A stretch of 64,000 bases of DNA. It comes from G963422275 sp963422275. Lineage in GTDB: Bacteria; Pseudomonadota; Alphaproteobacteria; Rhodobacterales; Rhodobacteraceae. Shown here in pieces: positions 45,284-54,093 of this stretch. Location of the stretch: the NCBI GenBank assembly GCA_963422275.1, contig OY729418.1, positions 3,720,001-3,784,000 on the forward strand. The letters are read 5' to 3'. How positions within the stretch are numbered: the first letter of the stretch is position 1; each line of letters begins with the position of its first letter. The notes below the pieces were generated by a model. That model was not told the DNA's origin and ran no database searches. It saw nothing but the letters and a program-made list of their open reading frames with translations. Made by a program: the position numbers and the translations under genes.

Positions 45284-45730
45284 AACAAAAAAGGGGGACC
45301 AGACGATCAGCGACATCATTGACAAGATTCGCCGGTTCTTCCTTGAAGAAGCCGACAGCCTATTAGGATTCAAGTGACAGTGTGCGTTGCAGCAATCATG
45401 GCCTCGAGCGTGTTCGGTGTTTTCCCAGACGAACAGTTTGAGGCATTGCGATCATGGATTAAGCGAGCGGTAAATATGGCACAGAACTCAAACAAAGCCC
45501 CACGATGAAGGAGAGGCTCAACAGATACCGTCAAAACGGTGTTACCAAGATTATCCCGTGCAACCGAATTGAAGTTGTGGACCAAAAGCTGCCAGACAAG
45601 GAAATTCACTCCAACGTCAGGCATATTCTTGCACTCACCAAAGCCAGCGATGCTCTGGTTCTTGCTTCCGAGGACGGAGATTTGCAAAAAATTTCCTCAA
45701 CAAGCAGTTGTTGCCGCGCATAGGTAGATG
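45284..45730 (+). other. Unidentified short open frames downstream of IS1595-A
   Basis: Three protein-like frames follow each other. A tail reading ISDIIDKIRRFFLEEADSLL ends with TGA at 45378. A 44-codon frame from a GTG overlapping that stop includes SVFGVFPDEQFEALRSWIKR. A 73-codon frame from the ATG at 45505, overlapping the preceding stop as ATGA, includes NGVTKIIPCNRIEVVDQKLP and then ASDALVLASEDGDLQKI. The base composition is like native genes. They may be the remains of one or two host genes broken by insertion; no family is recognised. Confidence 0.35.
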
Positions 45731-46159
45731 TCAGTGCGCCGTGTATCCAATGAACCAAGTGCCGAAAAGCAGCGGCAGTTTCTGCGTTGGCGCCGACGTG
45801 TGGGCAGATGACATCTCGTCTTGGTGATTGCTCCAAGAGAGTGCTCATCAGGACACCACGCTTGTTCAGAGATAGCCTTCCGTTACTATGACCGTCGCCA
45901 AATTCATTCTCGGCAACTCGGTGCAGATATGCAAGGAGATAGCTCAACTCGTCAGGCGGATGAGCTGTGCGTGCATGTCGGCCTTCCCGGTGCGGAAGGC
46001 CTTTCTAGGTCAAGCGAAGCGCTCGACAGGACCGCCACCGCAAGGCACGCCGGGACATCAAGCGTCTTTCGCTGGCAAGAGTGGTGTTTTTGCTTGGCTC
46101 ATTTAGCATTTCGTAGGCATGGGAACATAATGTTCCCCGATTCCTTCTTGGAGGTCAGG
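45731..46159. other. Region without recognisable gene inside the IS block
   Basis: Open frames on both strands (for example 45947-45606 minus) resemble nothing I recognise. The composition suggests further degraded mobile DNA. Confidence 0.35.
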
Positions 46160-46433
46160 CAGATGGACAGCGATCGGTTTCGGACTGGTTCTCGTGAATT
46201 GGCGCGTTGACGGCGGCGCAGCGCGAGAAGAGCGTCAACCGCTCCGTCGTCGAACTGGTTTGCGGCGTCCTGCACATCCAGACCAAGGCCTTCCTGCGGG
46301 GCTTCCGCGGCGTTGCTGCCAAATGCCTCGAACTGTCTCAGGTGGTTCCATCTCGTTGCGCTCGGTAAATGCCCATCGCCGAGAGCCTGTCTCGCAGCAG
46401 CCATCGCCAAGCCCGCGATTCGCGAATTGAGCC
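46160..46433 (+). mobile_element. IS1595-like remnant, type IS1595-A (about 0.27 kb)
   Basis: It begins with a worn version of the transposase start (ATGGACAGCGATCGGTTTCG, 46163 on). It then jumps to the segment beginning AGCGTCAACCGCTCC near the 3' end, and finishes with the right inverted repeat (ATTCGCGAATTGAGCC, 46418-46433). Most of the element is deleted. Confidence 0.7.
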
Positions 46434-46469
46434 TAAACATATGTATTGAGGCTGAAGTTGCGTTTTGAC

Positions 46470-46742
46470 TTCCGGCCATTCTACGGTGGTGGGTTGGTAC
46501 TTGAACGCTGTCCCGCCGCACGACGGTCTGCCGGTCCGTTGGCTGCTTGTGCGGCACGGCCTTCAAGGCGATGCCCCCGACACTGCTCAAGGCGGCTAAC
46601 CGGATTGCCCCGTCCTTGCCTGAGGTTCCGACATGCCTAATGCGCCGCACCTGACCTGAAACCTCACCTGCGGGCACCAAGACCGCTGCCGACCAGCTCC
46701 CGAAGCCGAAATGTAAAGCGAAATGCCTGTTTTCGCAACGGT
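46470..46742 (+). mobile_element. IS5-like remnant, type IS5-B (3' end)
   Basis: The right end TTTCGCAACGGTCTTG (46726-46741) is the type-B end in inverse orientation to the copy at 35201. The adjoining sequence, reversed, matches the 3' coding end of that copy (CAATCCGGTTAGCCGCCTTGA against CGATCCGGTTGGTCGCCTTGA, shown for 20 bases or less on either side). No intact frame remains. Confidence 0.6.
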
Positions 46743-46796
46743 CTTGTGTCATCTGAGGACTAGCACCGCGCGCGACTTCTGCCATATTAAACAACC

Positions 46797-46930
46797 GCTT
46801 TCCCTAACCTTGGATTCGCGGTTGAATGCGGTTGAGGGCTTCTTCACCAAACTGACCCGTCGACGGCTCGAGGGCGAGATATTTCGCACTGCTGACAAAT
46901 TGCAAGATTCAATCAGTTGATTCATCGACG
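46797..46930 (+). mobile_element. IS630-family transposase fragment
   Basis: The frame reads LNAVEGFFTKLTRRRLEGEI then FRTADKLQDSIS, a close version of the conserved C-terminal block of IS630-group transposases (SWLNAVEGFFAKLTRRRL). Only this tail is present. Confidence 0.7.
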
Positions 46931-47009
46931 CTGCACACTGCCGAAGCTCGTCCTTTCACCTAGGTCGCCGAGCTCAGGAGGGTCATCTGGCATCCTATTC
47001 AAGCGAACT

Positions 47010-47390
47010 GCTGATGCACTTGGTTCCGGTTTGATCAAGGTGCAGCAGGGGTAAGGTTTGGCGCGCAGCCCTTGAGGTTGGAAAACACGGTGTGGATCCA
47101 GGCGAGAATTTCATGAGCGGGCCTGTCGCCGACGACATGGGGCTGGTGGCGGTCCCGAGGCACCGCGCTGCAGCCTCTCCAGCCGTCTGTCTGACAATCG
47201 CGGTCGCGGCGGCGTTGCGCACAGCGAAGTTGCCGAGATCCTTGGCGCTGCAGGACGGGATCGTGGCCAGCCGCAGGAGGCCCGGCGCGTTGCGGCAGGC
47301 TGGCTTTGTTGATCTCGACCAGACCGGACAGCGGGCTGCGCTCGGGGGTGGCCATGGCATGGCGAAGCTTGACGGTGAGCATCCAGGCGC
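47010..47390 (-). mobile_element. IS1595-like remnant, type IS1595-B (3' half)
   Basis: The end at 47010-47030 (GCACTTGGTTCCGGTTTGAT) matches the right end of the type-B copy at 41476. The minus strand encodes KLRHAMATPERSPLSGLVEI, then GWRGCSAVPRDRHQPHVVGD and HEILAWIHTVFSNLKG in shifting frames. It stops at about 47390 against IS5-A sequence, so the 5' half is lost. Confidence 0.72.
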
Positions 47391-47990
47391 TTGCCCGGGT
47401 TCATGGCAATCTGCCGCGACACCTCGCGATGTGCGTGCTCCATACGCTTCCCGATCCCGCGACATCCGGCGTCAGTCCGGACCTGTTTCTCCTTGCCCTG
47501 CAGAAGCCGGTCCGAAGGCGTCAGGTCGCGACACTGGCGGCTGTTCCCTCCAGATGGCGCTCCAGCCGGCGGCGGAAGTCGGGAACGTCGTCTCGTCCGG
47601 CACCTTCTCCCGCACCGCCCCGGCAAAGCGCCGGACGCTCTCGGTCTTGCAAGCAGGTCCTCCATCGCCGGGTCACTCAGGTTATAAAATGACTGAACGC
47701 AGTGCACGCGCAACATCGCCGGCAGCGGATACAGCTGTTGCCCCTTGCCGCCGCCCTTCGGATGCGTCGGCGCAATGCGAGCCTCCAGTCGCGCCCCATG
47801 GGATCAGAGGCCGTCCATCCGCTAGAAAGATCTCGCGGCGCGTCCTGCGGTTATGTTCAAGGCTCGCAAAGGTCAATTGCCGAAGACGCTGCATGTCGTG
47901 ACCCCCGAAAGAAAGGTGTGGCGCAAAATGGCAGGCACGCCCCGGATGCACAATGCCACGCCCAAAATCAGGCTGTATTCAGAGGTTCCC
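47385..47990 (-). mobile_element. Degenerate IS5-like element, type IS5-A copy 4 (3' truncated)
   Basis: The right end TCAGAGGTTCCC at 47979-47990 is the best-preserved type-A end and is followed by TAG, giving CTAG at the border. The inside matches copies 1 and 3, with the N-terminal TFASLEHNRRTRREIFL on the minus strand near 47870 and MNPGKR near 47400. The left end is missing. Confidence 0.75.
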
Positions 47991-48029
47991 TAGATGTTTC
48001 CTATAGTGAACACACTGGGGAGAGTTCTT

Positions 48030-48056
48030 GTCAAATTTTTTGACTTTCAATTGAAA
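48030..48056. promoter_or_regulatory. Two adjacent short palindromes upstream of clpX
   Basis: GTCAAA-ttt-TTTGAC (48030-48044) and TTTCAATTGAAA (48045-48056) are perfect and directly adjoin each other, 89 bases before clpX. Since IS debris cut clpX off from the clpP promoter, this segment may contain its own promoter or operator. Confidence 0.4.
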
Positions 48057-48144
48057 CTTCATGCTTTTGGCATTAATGGCGGCTTTGCGATTTCTGCGGG
48101 CAAGACTTCTGTACGATGTCGCGTGAACCATCGCGGAGCAGCTA

Positions 48145-49407
48145 ATGGCAAAGTTAAGTAAGGACCCCGTCAAGACTCTATTTTGCTCGTTTTGTGGTAA
48201 GAGCCAGCATGAAGTGCGCAAGCTAATAGCGGGACCGCAAGTGTTCATTTGCGATGAGTGCGTGGAATTGTGCATGGAGATCATTCGGGAAGAGGTCAAG
48301 AATGCATCGTGTAGCACCGACGATCAAGCAACCTCCCCTCAAAAGATCTACGAGGTGCTTGATAACTATGTCGTGGGGCAAAACTATGCGAAAAGGGTGC
48401 TGTCCGTCGCCGTATACAATCACTATAAGCGATTGAACAATGTCACGAAGGCCGCAGAAATTGAGCTGTCCAAGTCGAACATCCTTTTGATCGGACCGAC
48501 AGGTTGCGGAAAGACATTGCTTGCTCAAACGCTGGCTCGAATCTTAGACGTGCCGTTTACCATCGCCGATGCGACCACGTTGACGGAAGCCGGATATGTT
48601 GGTGAGGATGTGGAGAACATCATCCTGAAGCTCCTGCAGGTCTCGGAATATAACGTGGAGCGAGCCCAGCGGGGCATTGTCTATATTGACGAGGTCGATA
48701 AGATCACGAGAAAGGCAGACAATCCGTCCATAACCCGTGACGTGAGCGGCGAGGGGGTGCAGCAGGCGTTGCTGAAGATAATGGAGGGCACCGTTGCGTC
48801 CGTGCCACCGCAGGGCGGGCGCAAGCATCCTCAGCAGGAATGCCTTCAGGTTGACACTACCAACATTCTTTTCATTTGCGGAGGTGCATTTGCCGGCCTT
48901 GAGAAGATAATCGCGAGGCGGGGGCAGCACTCCTCGATCGGGTTTGGCGCGGACGTAAAGGGTGAGGATGCTCGCGGACTTGGGGAACTGTACGGCGAAC
49001 TTGAGCCAGAAGATCTGCTTCAGTACGGATTAATTCCAGAGTTTGTAGGGCGCCTGCCCGTGATCGCCACGCTGCACGATTTGGACACAACTGCGCTGAT
49101 CAAAATCCTCACCGAACCGAAAAATGCTCTGATAAAGCAATATCAGCGGATGTTCGATATTGATGATCTTAAGTTGACGTTCACCAAAGAGGCAATTGCC
49201 GCAATTGCGGATCGATCAATTGAGCGTAAAGCAGGAGCCCGTGGCTTACGTGCAATTCTCGAAAATATTCTGCTGGAAACTATGTTCGAGCTTCCAATGC
49301 GCAATGATGTATGCGAGGTCGTGATTAACGAGGAGGTTGTGGTTTCGTCGGCCTCGCCGCTCCTGATTTTTGCTGACCGTACAACTGGGACTGCCGTGGC
49401 ATCTTAA
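48145..49407 (+). CDS. clpX: ATP-dependent Clp protease ATP-binding subunit ClpX
   Basis: The 420-residue AAA+ unfoldase that feeds substrates to ClpP. The N-terminal zinc-binding domain has LFCSFCGKSQHEV and FICDECVELC. The AAA+ domain has Walker A IGPTGCGKTLLAQTLA, Walker B IVYIDEVDKI, the pore loop TEAGYVGEDVENII, sensor region GLIPEFVGRLPV (with the RKH-type loop near SGEGVQQALLKIMEG) and the arginine-finger region ERKAGARGLRAI. The ClpP-binding loop of the IGF type is seen as SSIGFGADVKG. ATG at 48145 after GGAG. Confidence 0.96.
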   Translation: MAKLSKDPVKTLFCSFCGKSQHEVRKLIAGPQVFICDECVELCMEIIREEVKNASCSTDDQATSPQKIYEVLDNYVVGQNYAKRVLSVAVYNHYKRLNNVTKAAEIELSKSNILLIGPTGCGKTLLAQTLARILDVPFTIADATTLTEAGYVGEDVENIILKLLQVSEYNVERAQRGIVYIDEVDKITRKADNPSITRDVSGEGVQQALLKIMEGTVASVPPQGGRKHPQQECLQVDTTNILFICGGAFAGLEKIIARRGQHSSIGFGADVKGEDARGLGELYGELEPEDLLQYGLIPEFVGRLPVIATLHDLDTTALIKILTEPKNALIKQYQRMFDIDDLKLTFTKEAIAAIADRSIERKAGARGLRAILENILLETMFELPMRNDVCEVVINEEVVVSSASPLLIFADRTTGTAVAS

Positions 49408-49556
49408 TCGCCTGTTGCCGTTCCGTCTCTTGATGCTTGCTGCTAGTGCGTGCAAAGTTACGGGCGGCCGCGAACTTGGCATTGCGACGACTTGAGTGGA
49501 CTTGATCGCGAACACTGGAGCACGATTATGCGGTTGCAGCATCTTGGGAAACAATA

Positions 49557-49931
49557 ATGAACTTTATCAAAAGATTGATCACTTGGTGGGATAGCCAGAC
49601 ATTGGGAACTCAACTTTACACATGGCAGAAAGGTCGAAGGGTAGGCGAGGATTTCGAAGGCAATGTCTACTACGAGAACGGCGACGGTTCTCGACGATGG
49701 GTGATATATAATGGAAACATGGAAGCGAGCAGGGTGTCGAGCCATTGGCATGGATGGCTTCACTATACCTTTGACGAACCACCGACTGTTAGGCCGTTTC
49801 CGAAGCATGAATGGGAGCGCCCCCATTCGGAAAACTTGACTGGAACACCTCAAGCGTACGTACCTAGCGGGTCGCTCAGGACTGGCCGTGCAAAGGCACC
49901 TCTTGACTATACACCTTGGGAACCACAATAG
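49557..49931 (+). CDS. NDUFA12 (B17.2)-like NADH:ubiquinone oxidoreductase accessory subunit
   Basis: A 124-residue protein with the NDUFA12 pattern: WWDSQTLGTQLYTWQKGRRV, GNVYYENGDGSRRWVIYNG, ASRVSSHWHGWLHYTFDEPP and the C-terminal DYTPWEPQ. In alphaproteobacteria and mitochondria it is an accessory subunit of complex I on the matrix/cytoplasmic side. It sits 20 bp before mlaD, a conserved neighbourhood in Rhodobacterales. No other complex I gene is in the window. Confidence 0.92.
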   Translation: MNFIKRLITWWDSQTLGTQLYTWQKGRRVGEDFEGNVYYENGDGSRRWVIYNGNMEASRVSSHWHGWLHYTFDEPPTVRPFPKHEWERPHSENLTGTPQAYVPSGSLRTGRAKAPLDYTPWEPQ

Positions 49932-49950
49932 ATTCCGTGCCGACAGGACA

Positions 49951-50391
49951 ATGACGAAAAACTATGCAGATGCGTTAATCGGTTTTTTCGTTCTGACCGT
50001 TGCTACGGCTTTCCTAATCTTTTTATATAATGGCAGGGATGTAGCTGGCACTAGTCGTTATGAAGTATATGCAGAATTTCTGTCAGCCAACGGAATTTCG
50101 GTGGGTTCCGATGTAAGAGTTGCAGGGGTTAAGATCGGAGAAGTCACTGCCATGACGCTCGATCCATCAAATTTTCTTGCCAAGGTGAAGTTCGTGGTGG
50201 CTGATGATCTCGAAGTGCCGGATGACAGCGTTATCGCTGTTTCCACTGACGGACTTCTCGGCGATAGCTTCCTCGAAATACTACCAGGCGGCTCAGTTGA
50301 AAACATCGCCGCTGGCGGCAAGTTTTTAAATACCCAAGATTCCGTGGACATTCTTACAGTTCTCGCCGGATTCAGACCGGGAGCGAATTGA
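49951..50391 (+). CDS. mlaD: MlaD-like MCE-domain protein of outer-membrane lipid transport
   Basis: The 146-residue product has one N-terminal membrane anchor (ALIGFFVLTVATAFLIFLY) and a single MCE domain (YEVYAEFLSANGISVGSDVR, VAGVKIGEVTAMTLD, VIAVSTDGLLGDSFLEI). It would sit in the inner membrane with its domain in the periplasm as the lipid-binding part of the Mla phospholipid system. I start at the ATG at 49951 after AGGA; the upstream frame overlaps NDUFA12. mlaE, mlaF and mlaC are not in the window. Confidence 0.87.
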   Translation: MTKNYADALIGFFVLTVATAFLIFLYNGRDVAGTSRYEVYAEFLSANGISVGSDVRVAGVKIGEVTAMTLDPSNFLAKVKFVVADDLEVPDDSVIAVSTDGLLGDSFLEILPGGSVENIAAGGKFLNTQDSVDILTVLAGFRPGAN

Positions 50392-50768
50392 GAGTTCTGA
50401 TCGCAGCTCTAGCTGTTTCGCTCCTGCCTGCGGGTGCATCCGGTGAGCCTGCCCTGACCGGTGATGGTGCCTTTCTCCGAGTGCTGGACATGATTACAGG
50501 GCAGTTCAGTGATATTAAGCTCGGTGTTGGTGAAACAGCAGAGTTCAGCAAGATATCAATCGCTTTGGAAGACTGCAGGTATTTTCCGGAAACTCCCTTG
50601 AGCGATTCTTACGCATTTGTGCATGTGACTGAGCAAAGCACACAAAAATCTCTGTTTCGAGCTTGGATGATAGCGTCCGCGCCGGCACTGTCCGCAATGG
50701 ATCATCATCGTTACGACGTTTGGTTGATCCGTTGCAGCACCTCGGACCCTGATCGCGGAAATTCTTGA
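50388..50768 (+). CDS. DUF2155 domain-containing periplasmic protein
   Basis: A 126-residue protein with a signal peptide (LIAALAVSLLPAGASG) and the DUF2155 domain: FLRVLDMITGQFSDIKLGVG, IALEDCRYFPETPLSDSYAF and FRAWMIASAPALSAMDHHRY followed by DVWLIRCS. Two cysteines probably form a disulfide. Function is unknown. The start is a TTG at 50388 overlapping the mlaD stop (TTGA), after GGGAG. Its last 58 bases overlap the end of aat on the opposite strand. Confidence 0.85.
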   Translation: MRVLIAALAVSLLPAGASGEPALTGDGAFLRVLDMITGQFSDIKLGVGETAEFSKISIALEDCRYFPETPLSDSYAFVHVTEQSTQKSLFRAWMIASAPALSAMDHHRYDVWLIRCSTSDPDRGNS

Positions 50769-51376
50769 CCCGAGAAATCTGCTTCTCCCGCAAGGGCAAC
50801 TTGCAGAAGAGCCATATAATGCCCTTTGTAAACGCTAATGGCCCCCATAGTCGACAGATGCTTCGTGTTCCATTGAACATCAAGTAAGACAAATCCCGTT
50901 GCGATGAGATGGCTGACTAGAAAGGCGAGGGCGATCTTGGACGCATCTGTTTTCCTTGAGAACATGCTTTCGCCATGAAACGCCTTCCCATTTGAAACGC
51001 CGTAAAGACCTCCAACCAAGAATTCGTGCTCCCAGACCTCAATGGACTGAACTCGCCCCATTTTGTGCAAGGCAGCGTAAAGGGAGATGAGTCCTGTATT
51101 GATCCAAGTGACTTCACGGCACGCACACCCGGAAATCACGCCAAGGAAATCAACGTTGCACGTGACCTTGAAATGACCTCGGCGAATTGTTCGTTGCATC
51201 CGTGTTGAAATGTGGAACCTTCGTAGCGGAATGATGCCTCTGACTTGCGGACATTCCCAGACAAAGCGAGTTTCCGAATCTTTGCAGCCCATCGGAAAGA
51301 GACCTTTTCGATAGGCGGCCAACAACATTTGCGGTGACACCCGGTGCGCATCTGTTGCCAAGTTTTCGATACTCAA
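50711..51376 (-). CDS. aat: Leucyl/phenylalanyl-tRNA--protein transferase
   Basis: The enzyme attaches Leu or Phe to N-terminal Arg or Lys of proteins, marking them for ClpAP. The 221-residue product has MLLAAYRKGLFPMG, FVWECPQVRGIIPLRRFHIS, TWINTGLISLYAALHKMGRV, SIEVWEHEFLVGGLYGVSNG and FHGESMFSRKTDASKIAL. The start is a TTG at 51376 overlapping the accC stop codon as TTGA; no ATG lies before residue 17, which is inside the conserved part. It is the last gene of the accB-accC-aat unit. Confidence 0.92.
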   Translation of the reverse strand: MSIENLATDAHRVSPQMLLAAYRKGLFPMGCKDSETRFVWECPQVRGIIPLRRFHISTRMQRTIRRGHFKVTCNVDFLGVISGCACREVTWINTGLISLYAALHKMGRVQSIEVWEHEFLVGGLYGVSNGKAFHGESMFSRKTDASKIALAFLVSHLIATGFVLLDVQWNTKHLSTMGAISVYKGHYMALLQVALAGEADFSGQEFPRSGSEVLQRINQTS

Positions 51377-52734
51377 TGTTCGGTGAATGCTCCGCTGTTT
51401 TCCTGAAGCCAGTTTTCAAGCCAGTGAACGTTGTAATTGCCGGTGACAATGTCCTCTTCTACCATAAGGCGCCTGAACAGAGGCGCAGTCGTCTCGATAC
51501 CATCCACGATCAATTCCCCAAGCGCCCGCCTGAGCTTCGAAAGAGCCGTCTCGCGGTCAGACCCGTGAGCAATCAGCTTTCCGATCAAGCTGTCGTAGTA
51601 CGGAGGAATATCGTATCCGGAATAGAGTGCGGAATCCAGCCTCACACCGAGCCCGCCCGGTGCGTGAAATGTAGTCACCTTTCCAGGACACGGCACGAAA
51701 TTTGGTAACGACTCAGCGTTTATCCTTGCTTCAATAGCACACCCTCGACTCTCCAGTTCATTTTGCTTGAAGGACATCGGCATGCCAGCTGCTACTTGGA
51801 TTTGCTCTCGAACAAGATCAATTCCGTAAATGGCCTCCGTCACCGGATGCTCCACTTGAAGGCGGGTGTTCATCTCGATGAAGTAGAAGTTTCCATCTTC
51901 ATACAGAAATTCAATTGTTCCTGCACCGGAATAACCCATGTTAGCGATTACATCAGAGCAAAGTTTTCCGATCAGTTCGCGTTGTTTCACTCCGACGCCA
52001 GGCGAAGGAGCCTCCTCCAGAAGCTTTTGGTGGCGTCTTTGCAGAGAGCAGTCCCTTTCGCCAATCTGGACCGCGTTTCCTTTTCCATCGCCAAACACCT
52101 GTACCTCTATATGCCTTGGCCCCTGGAGGAATCGCTCTATGTAAATTTCGTCATTTCCGAATGCGGTCAAGGCTTCGCTGCGCGCCGAAGTGATAGCCGT
52201 ATCGAGGTCGCCCTTCACGCGTGCAACCTTCATTCCCCGACCGCCGCCGCCTGCGGCAGCCTTGACAATCAGCGGAAATCCGATCGCCGACGCAACTCGT
52301 TCCGCGTCCTTTAGAGTCTGAACCGGGCCGTCTGATCCCGGAATGCAAAAAACTCCGAATGATCGCATGGCGTCTCTGGCGGCAATCTTGTCTCCCATTG
52401 TTCCAATGTGCTCAGCCGAAGGTCCGATGAACTGGATCCCATGCTCCTCAAGAATCTGGGCGAACTCTGTGTTTTCTGAGAGGAAACCGTATCCAGGATG
52501 GACTGCCTCCGCCCCCGTCAGTTCGCATGCTGTAACAATGGCCGGAATAGAAAGGTAGCTCTGTGCAGAGGCAGGAGGTCCAATGCAAACAGTCTCGTCG
52601 GCCATCCTGACATGCATTGAATCGCTGTCGGCCAATGAATGAACCGCGACGGACTTGATTTCCAGCTCTCGGCATGCGCGAATTACCCGGAGCGCAATCT
52701 CACCCCTATTGGCAATCAGAATCTTCGAAAACAT
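51373..52734 (-). CDS. accC: Acetyl-CoA carboxylase, biotin carboxylase subunit
   Basis: A 453-residue ATP-grasp enzyme that carboxylates biotin on AccB in the first step of fatty-acid synthesis. Seen are KILIANRGEIALRVIRACRE, HPGYGFLSENTEFAQILEE, the glycine-rich ATP loop IVKAAAGGGGRGMKVAR, RHIEVQVFGDGKGNAVQIGE, ERDCSLQRRHQKLLEEAPS and the catalytic FIEMNTRLQVEHPVTE. ATG at 52734, 12 bp after accB. Full length. Confidence 0.96.
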   Translation of the reverse strand: MFSKILIANRGEIALRVIRACRELEIKSVAVHSLADSDSMHVRMADETVCIGPPASAQSYLSIPAIVTACELTGAEAVHPGYGFLSENTEFAQILEEHGIQFIGPSAEHIGTMGDKIAARDAMRSFGVFCIPGSDGPVQTLKDAERVASAIGFPLIVKAAAGGGGRGMKVARVKGDLDTAITSARSEALTAFGNDEIYIERFLQGPRHIEVQVFGDGKGNAVQIGERDCSLQRRHQKLLEEAPSPGVGVKQRELIGKLCSDVIANMGYSGAGTIEFLYEDGNFYFIEMNTRLQVEHPVTEAIYGIDLVREQIQVAAGMPMSFKQNELESRGCAIEARINAESLPNFVPCPGKVTTFHAPGGLGVRLDSALYSGYDIPPYYDSLIGKLIAHGSDRETALSKLRRALGELIVDGIETTAPLFRRLMVEEDIVTGNYNVHWLENWLQENSGAFTEH

Positions 52735-52745
52735 TAAAGTTGGGA

Positions 52746-53237
52746 TCAGTTGATGACTATAAGCGGCGCGCCGAATTCCACCGGCGTTCCATTTTCCACA
52801 AGAATTTGCCTGATTGTTCCGGAATGTGGCGACGGAATCAGGTTCATTGTCTTCATCGCTTCGATGAGCAGAAGCGCGTCGCCTTCCTCAACTGCTTGGC
52901 CGACTTGGACATACGTGGCCGCACCGGGCTCTGGTTGCAGGTAAACTGTCCCTACCATTGGCGACGTCACAATTCCTGGAATCTTCGCTGGATCGTCAAT
53001 TTCGGGTTCCACAACCGCGGTGTTTGGACCAATGCTCGGCGCAACCTCGCGTTCTACTTGTGGGCGAGTGGCAGACGGCTGTCGCGCTTCCGATTCGCAA
53101 CTGCGGGAGACTCGAACGTTTATGCGGTTGAATTCGCCATTCATGCGAGACACCTCGATTTCATTGAGGTTGTGCTCTGCTAGTATTCTTGCAAGGGTTT
53201 CGGTAAAGATCGCCTCCTTTTCACCACGGTTTCTCAT
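52746..53237 (-). CDS. accB: Acetyl-CoA carboxylase, biotin carboxyl carrier protein
   Basis: The 163-residue carrier protein. The C-terminal biotinyl domain has IVTSPMVGTVYLQPEPGA and the biotin lysine in LLIEAMKTMNLIPSP, with EFGAPLIVIN at the end. The N-terminal part (TETLARILAEHNLNEIEVSR) and a flexible linker rich in Pro, Ser and Ala are typical. ATG at 53237. It forms an operon with accC. Confidence 0.95.
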   Translation of the reverse strand: MRNRGEKEAIFTETLARILAEHNLNEIEVSRMNGEFNRINVRVSRSCESEARQPSATRPQVEREVAPSIGPNTAVVEPEIDDPAKIPGIVTSPMVGTVYLQPEPGAATYVQVGQAVEEGDALLLIEAMKTMNLIPSPHSGTIRQILVENGTPVEFGAPLIVIN

Positions 53238-53337
53238 GTTGCACTCACATGTCGTGTTCTTGCTGTGGCACACATGTCGAATCGTGTCTCCATCTGTGCA
53301 ACACGCGAATTAATGTCAACCCCGTGCCAGACATGCG

Positions 53338-54093
53338 TCATTGGGTAAGAGACCTAGCTTTAGTTATCGCTTTCGCTAGACCACTGCGGCCTGGCCAGCC
53401 ACCAATAAGCGTGTTGCCTACAATGAATCCAGGGGTTCCACTAATCTCGAGGAAAGCGGCAAGTTCACGATTTGCTTCCACTGCACCTCGCACTCTTTCA
53501 CTACCCATCTCTTTCATGATTGCGGAAGGATCGAATTTTCGTTCACGTGAATACTTGCGGATGAACTGGTCGTCTACCAAGCCTTCGTAGGATATAAGAA
53601 AGTCGTGAACTGCTTTGTAGGCGTCGGGGCCTTCGAGATTTAGCACGGAAAGAGCGAACAACGCAGAGTTGAGAGAATTCTCTCCAAGAATCGGAAATTC
53701 CTTTATTACGAACCGGATGTTTCCATCTTCGGCCACAAGCGCCTCGACATCTTCAAACGCTCGTCGGCAATACCCACAGCGATAATCCAAGAATTCCACC
53801 AGTGAGATGTCTCCGTCAAGGTTGCCACCAACCCAGGAATGAGCGTCATTAAAAATGTTGTCCGAGAAGGCTTCGATGCGCTCCCTTGTGGTTTCAGCTT
53901 CTTCAACTGCCCTTTGTTCCTGAAGGATATCAAGCACTTCAAGGATCACTTTCGGATTTTCCAAGAGATAGGCACGGACCTCGCTGCGGAACGCATTGCG
54001 CTCAGGGTTGCTGAGGTTCTCCAAGTCAGCCGCATTGGCTGTGCCAATGGCAGCCAAAGCAAGGGCAGCAAAAACATTGGTTCCTATCTTCAT
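53338..54093 (-). CDS. DsbA-family thiol:disulfide oxidoreductase (periplasmic)
   Basis: A 251-residue protein with a Sec signal peptide (NVFAALALAAIGTANA), an N-terminal helical part (RAYLLENPKVILEVLDILQE) as in the Com1/ScsC-like DsbA group, and a thioredoxin fold with the CGYC active site in VEFLDYRCGYCRRAFEDVE. The cis-Pro loop is ISGTPGFIVGNTLIGG. It likely oxidises or isomerises disulfides in the periplasm. ATG at 54093 after AGGTGA; the frame is open 15 codons further. It precedes accB on the same strand by 100 bp. Confidence 0.9.
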   Translation of the reverse strand: MKIGTNVFAALALAAIGTANAADLENLSNPERNAFRSEVRAYLLENPKVILEVLDILQEQRAVEEAETTRERIEAFSDNIFNDAHSWVGGNLDGDISLVEFLDYRCGYCRRAFEDVEALVAEDGNIRFVIKEFPILGENSLNSALFALSVLNLEGPDAYKAVHDFLISYEGLVDDQFIRKYSRERKFDPSAIMKEMGSERVRGAVEANRELAAFLEISGTPGFIVGNTLIGGWPGRSGLAKAITKARSLTQ

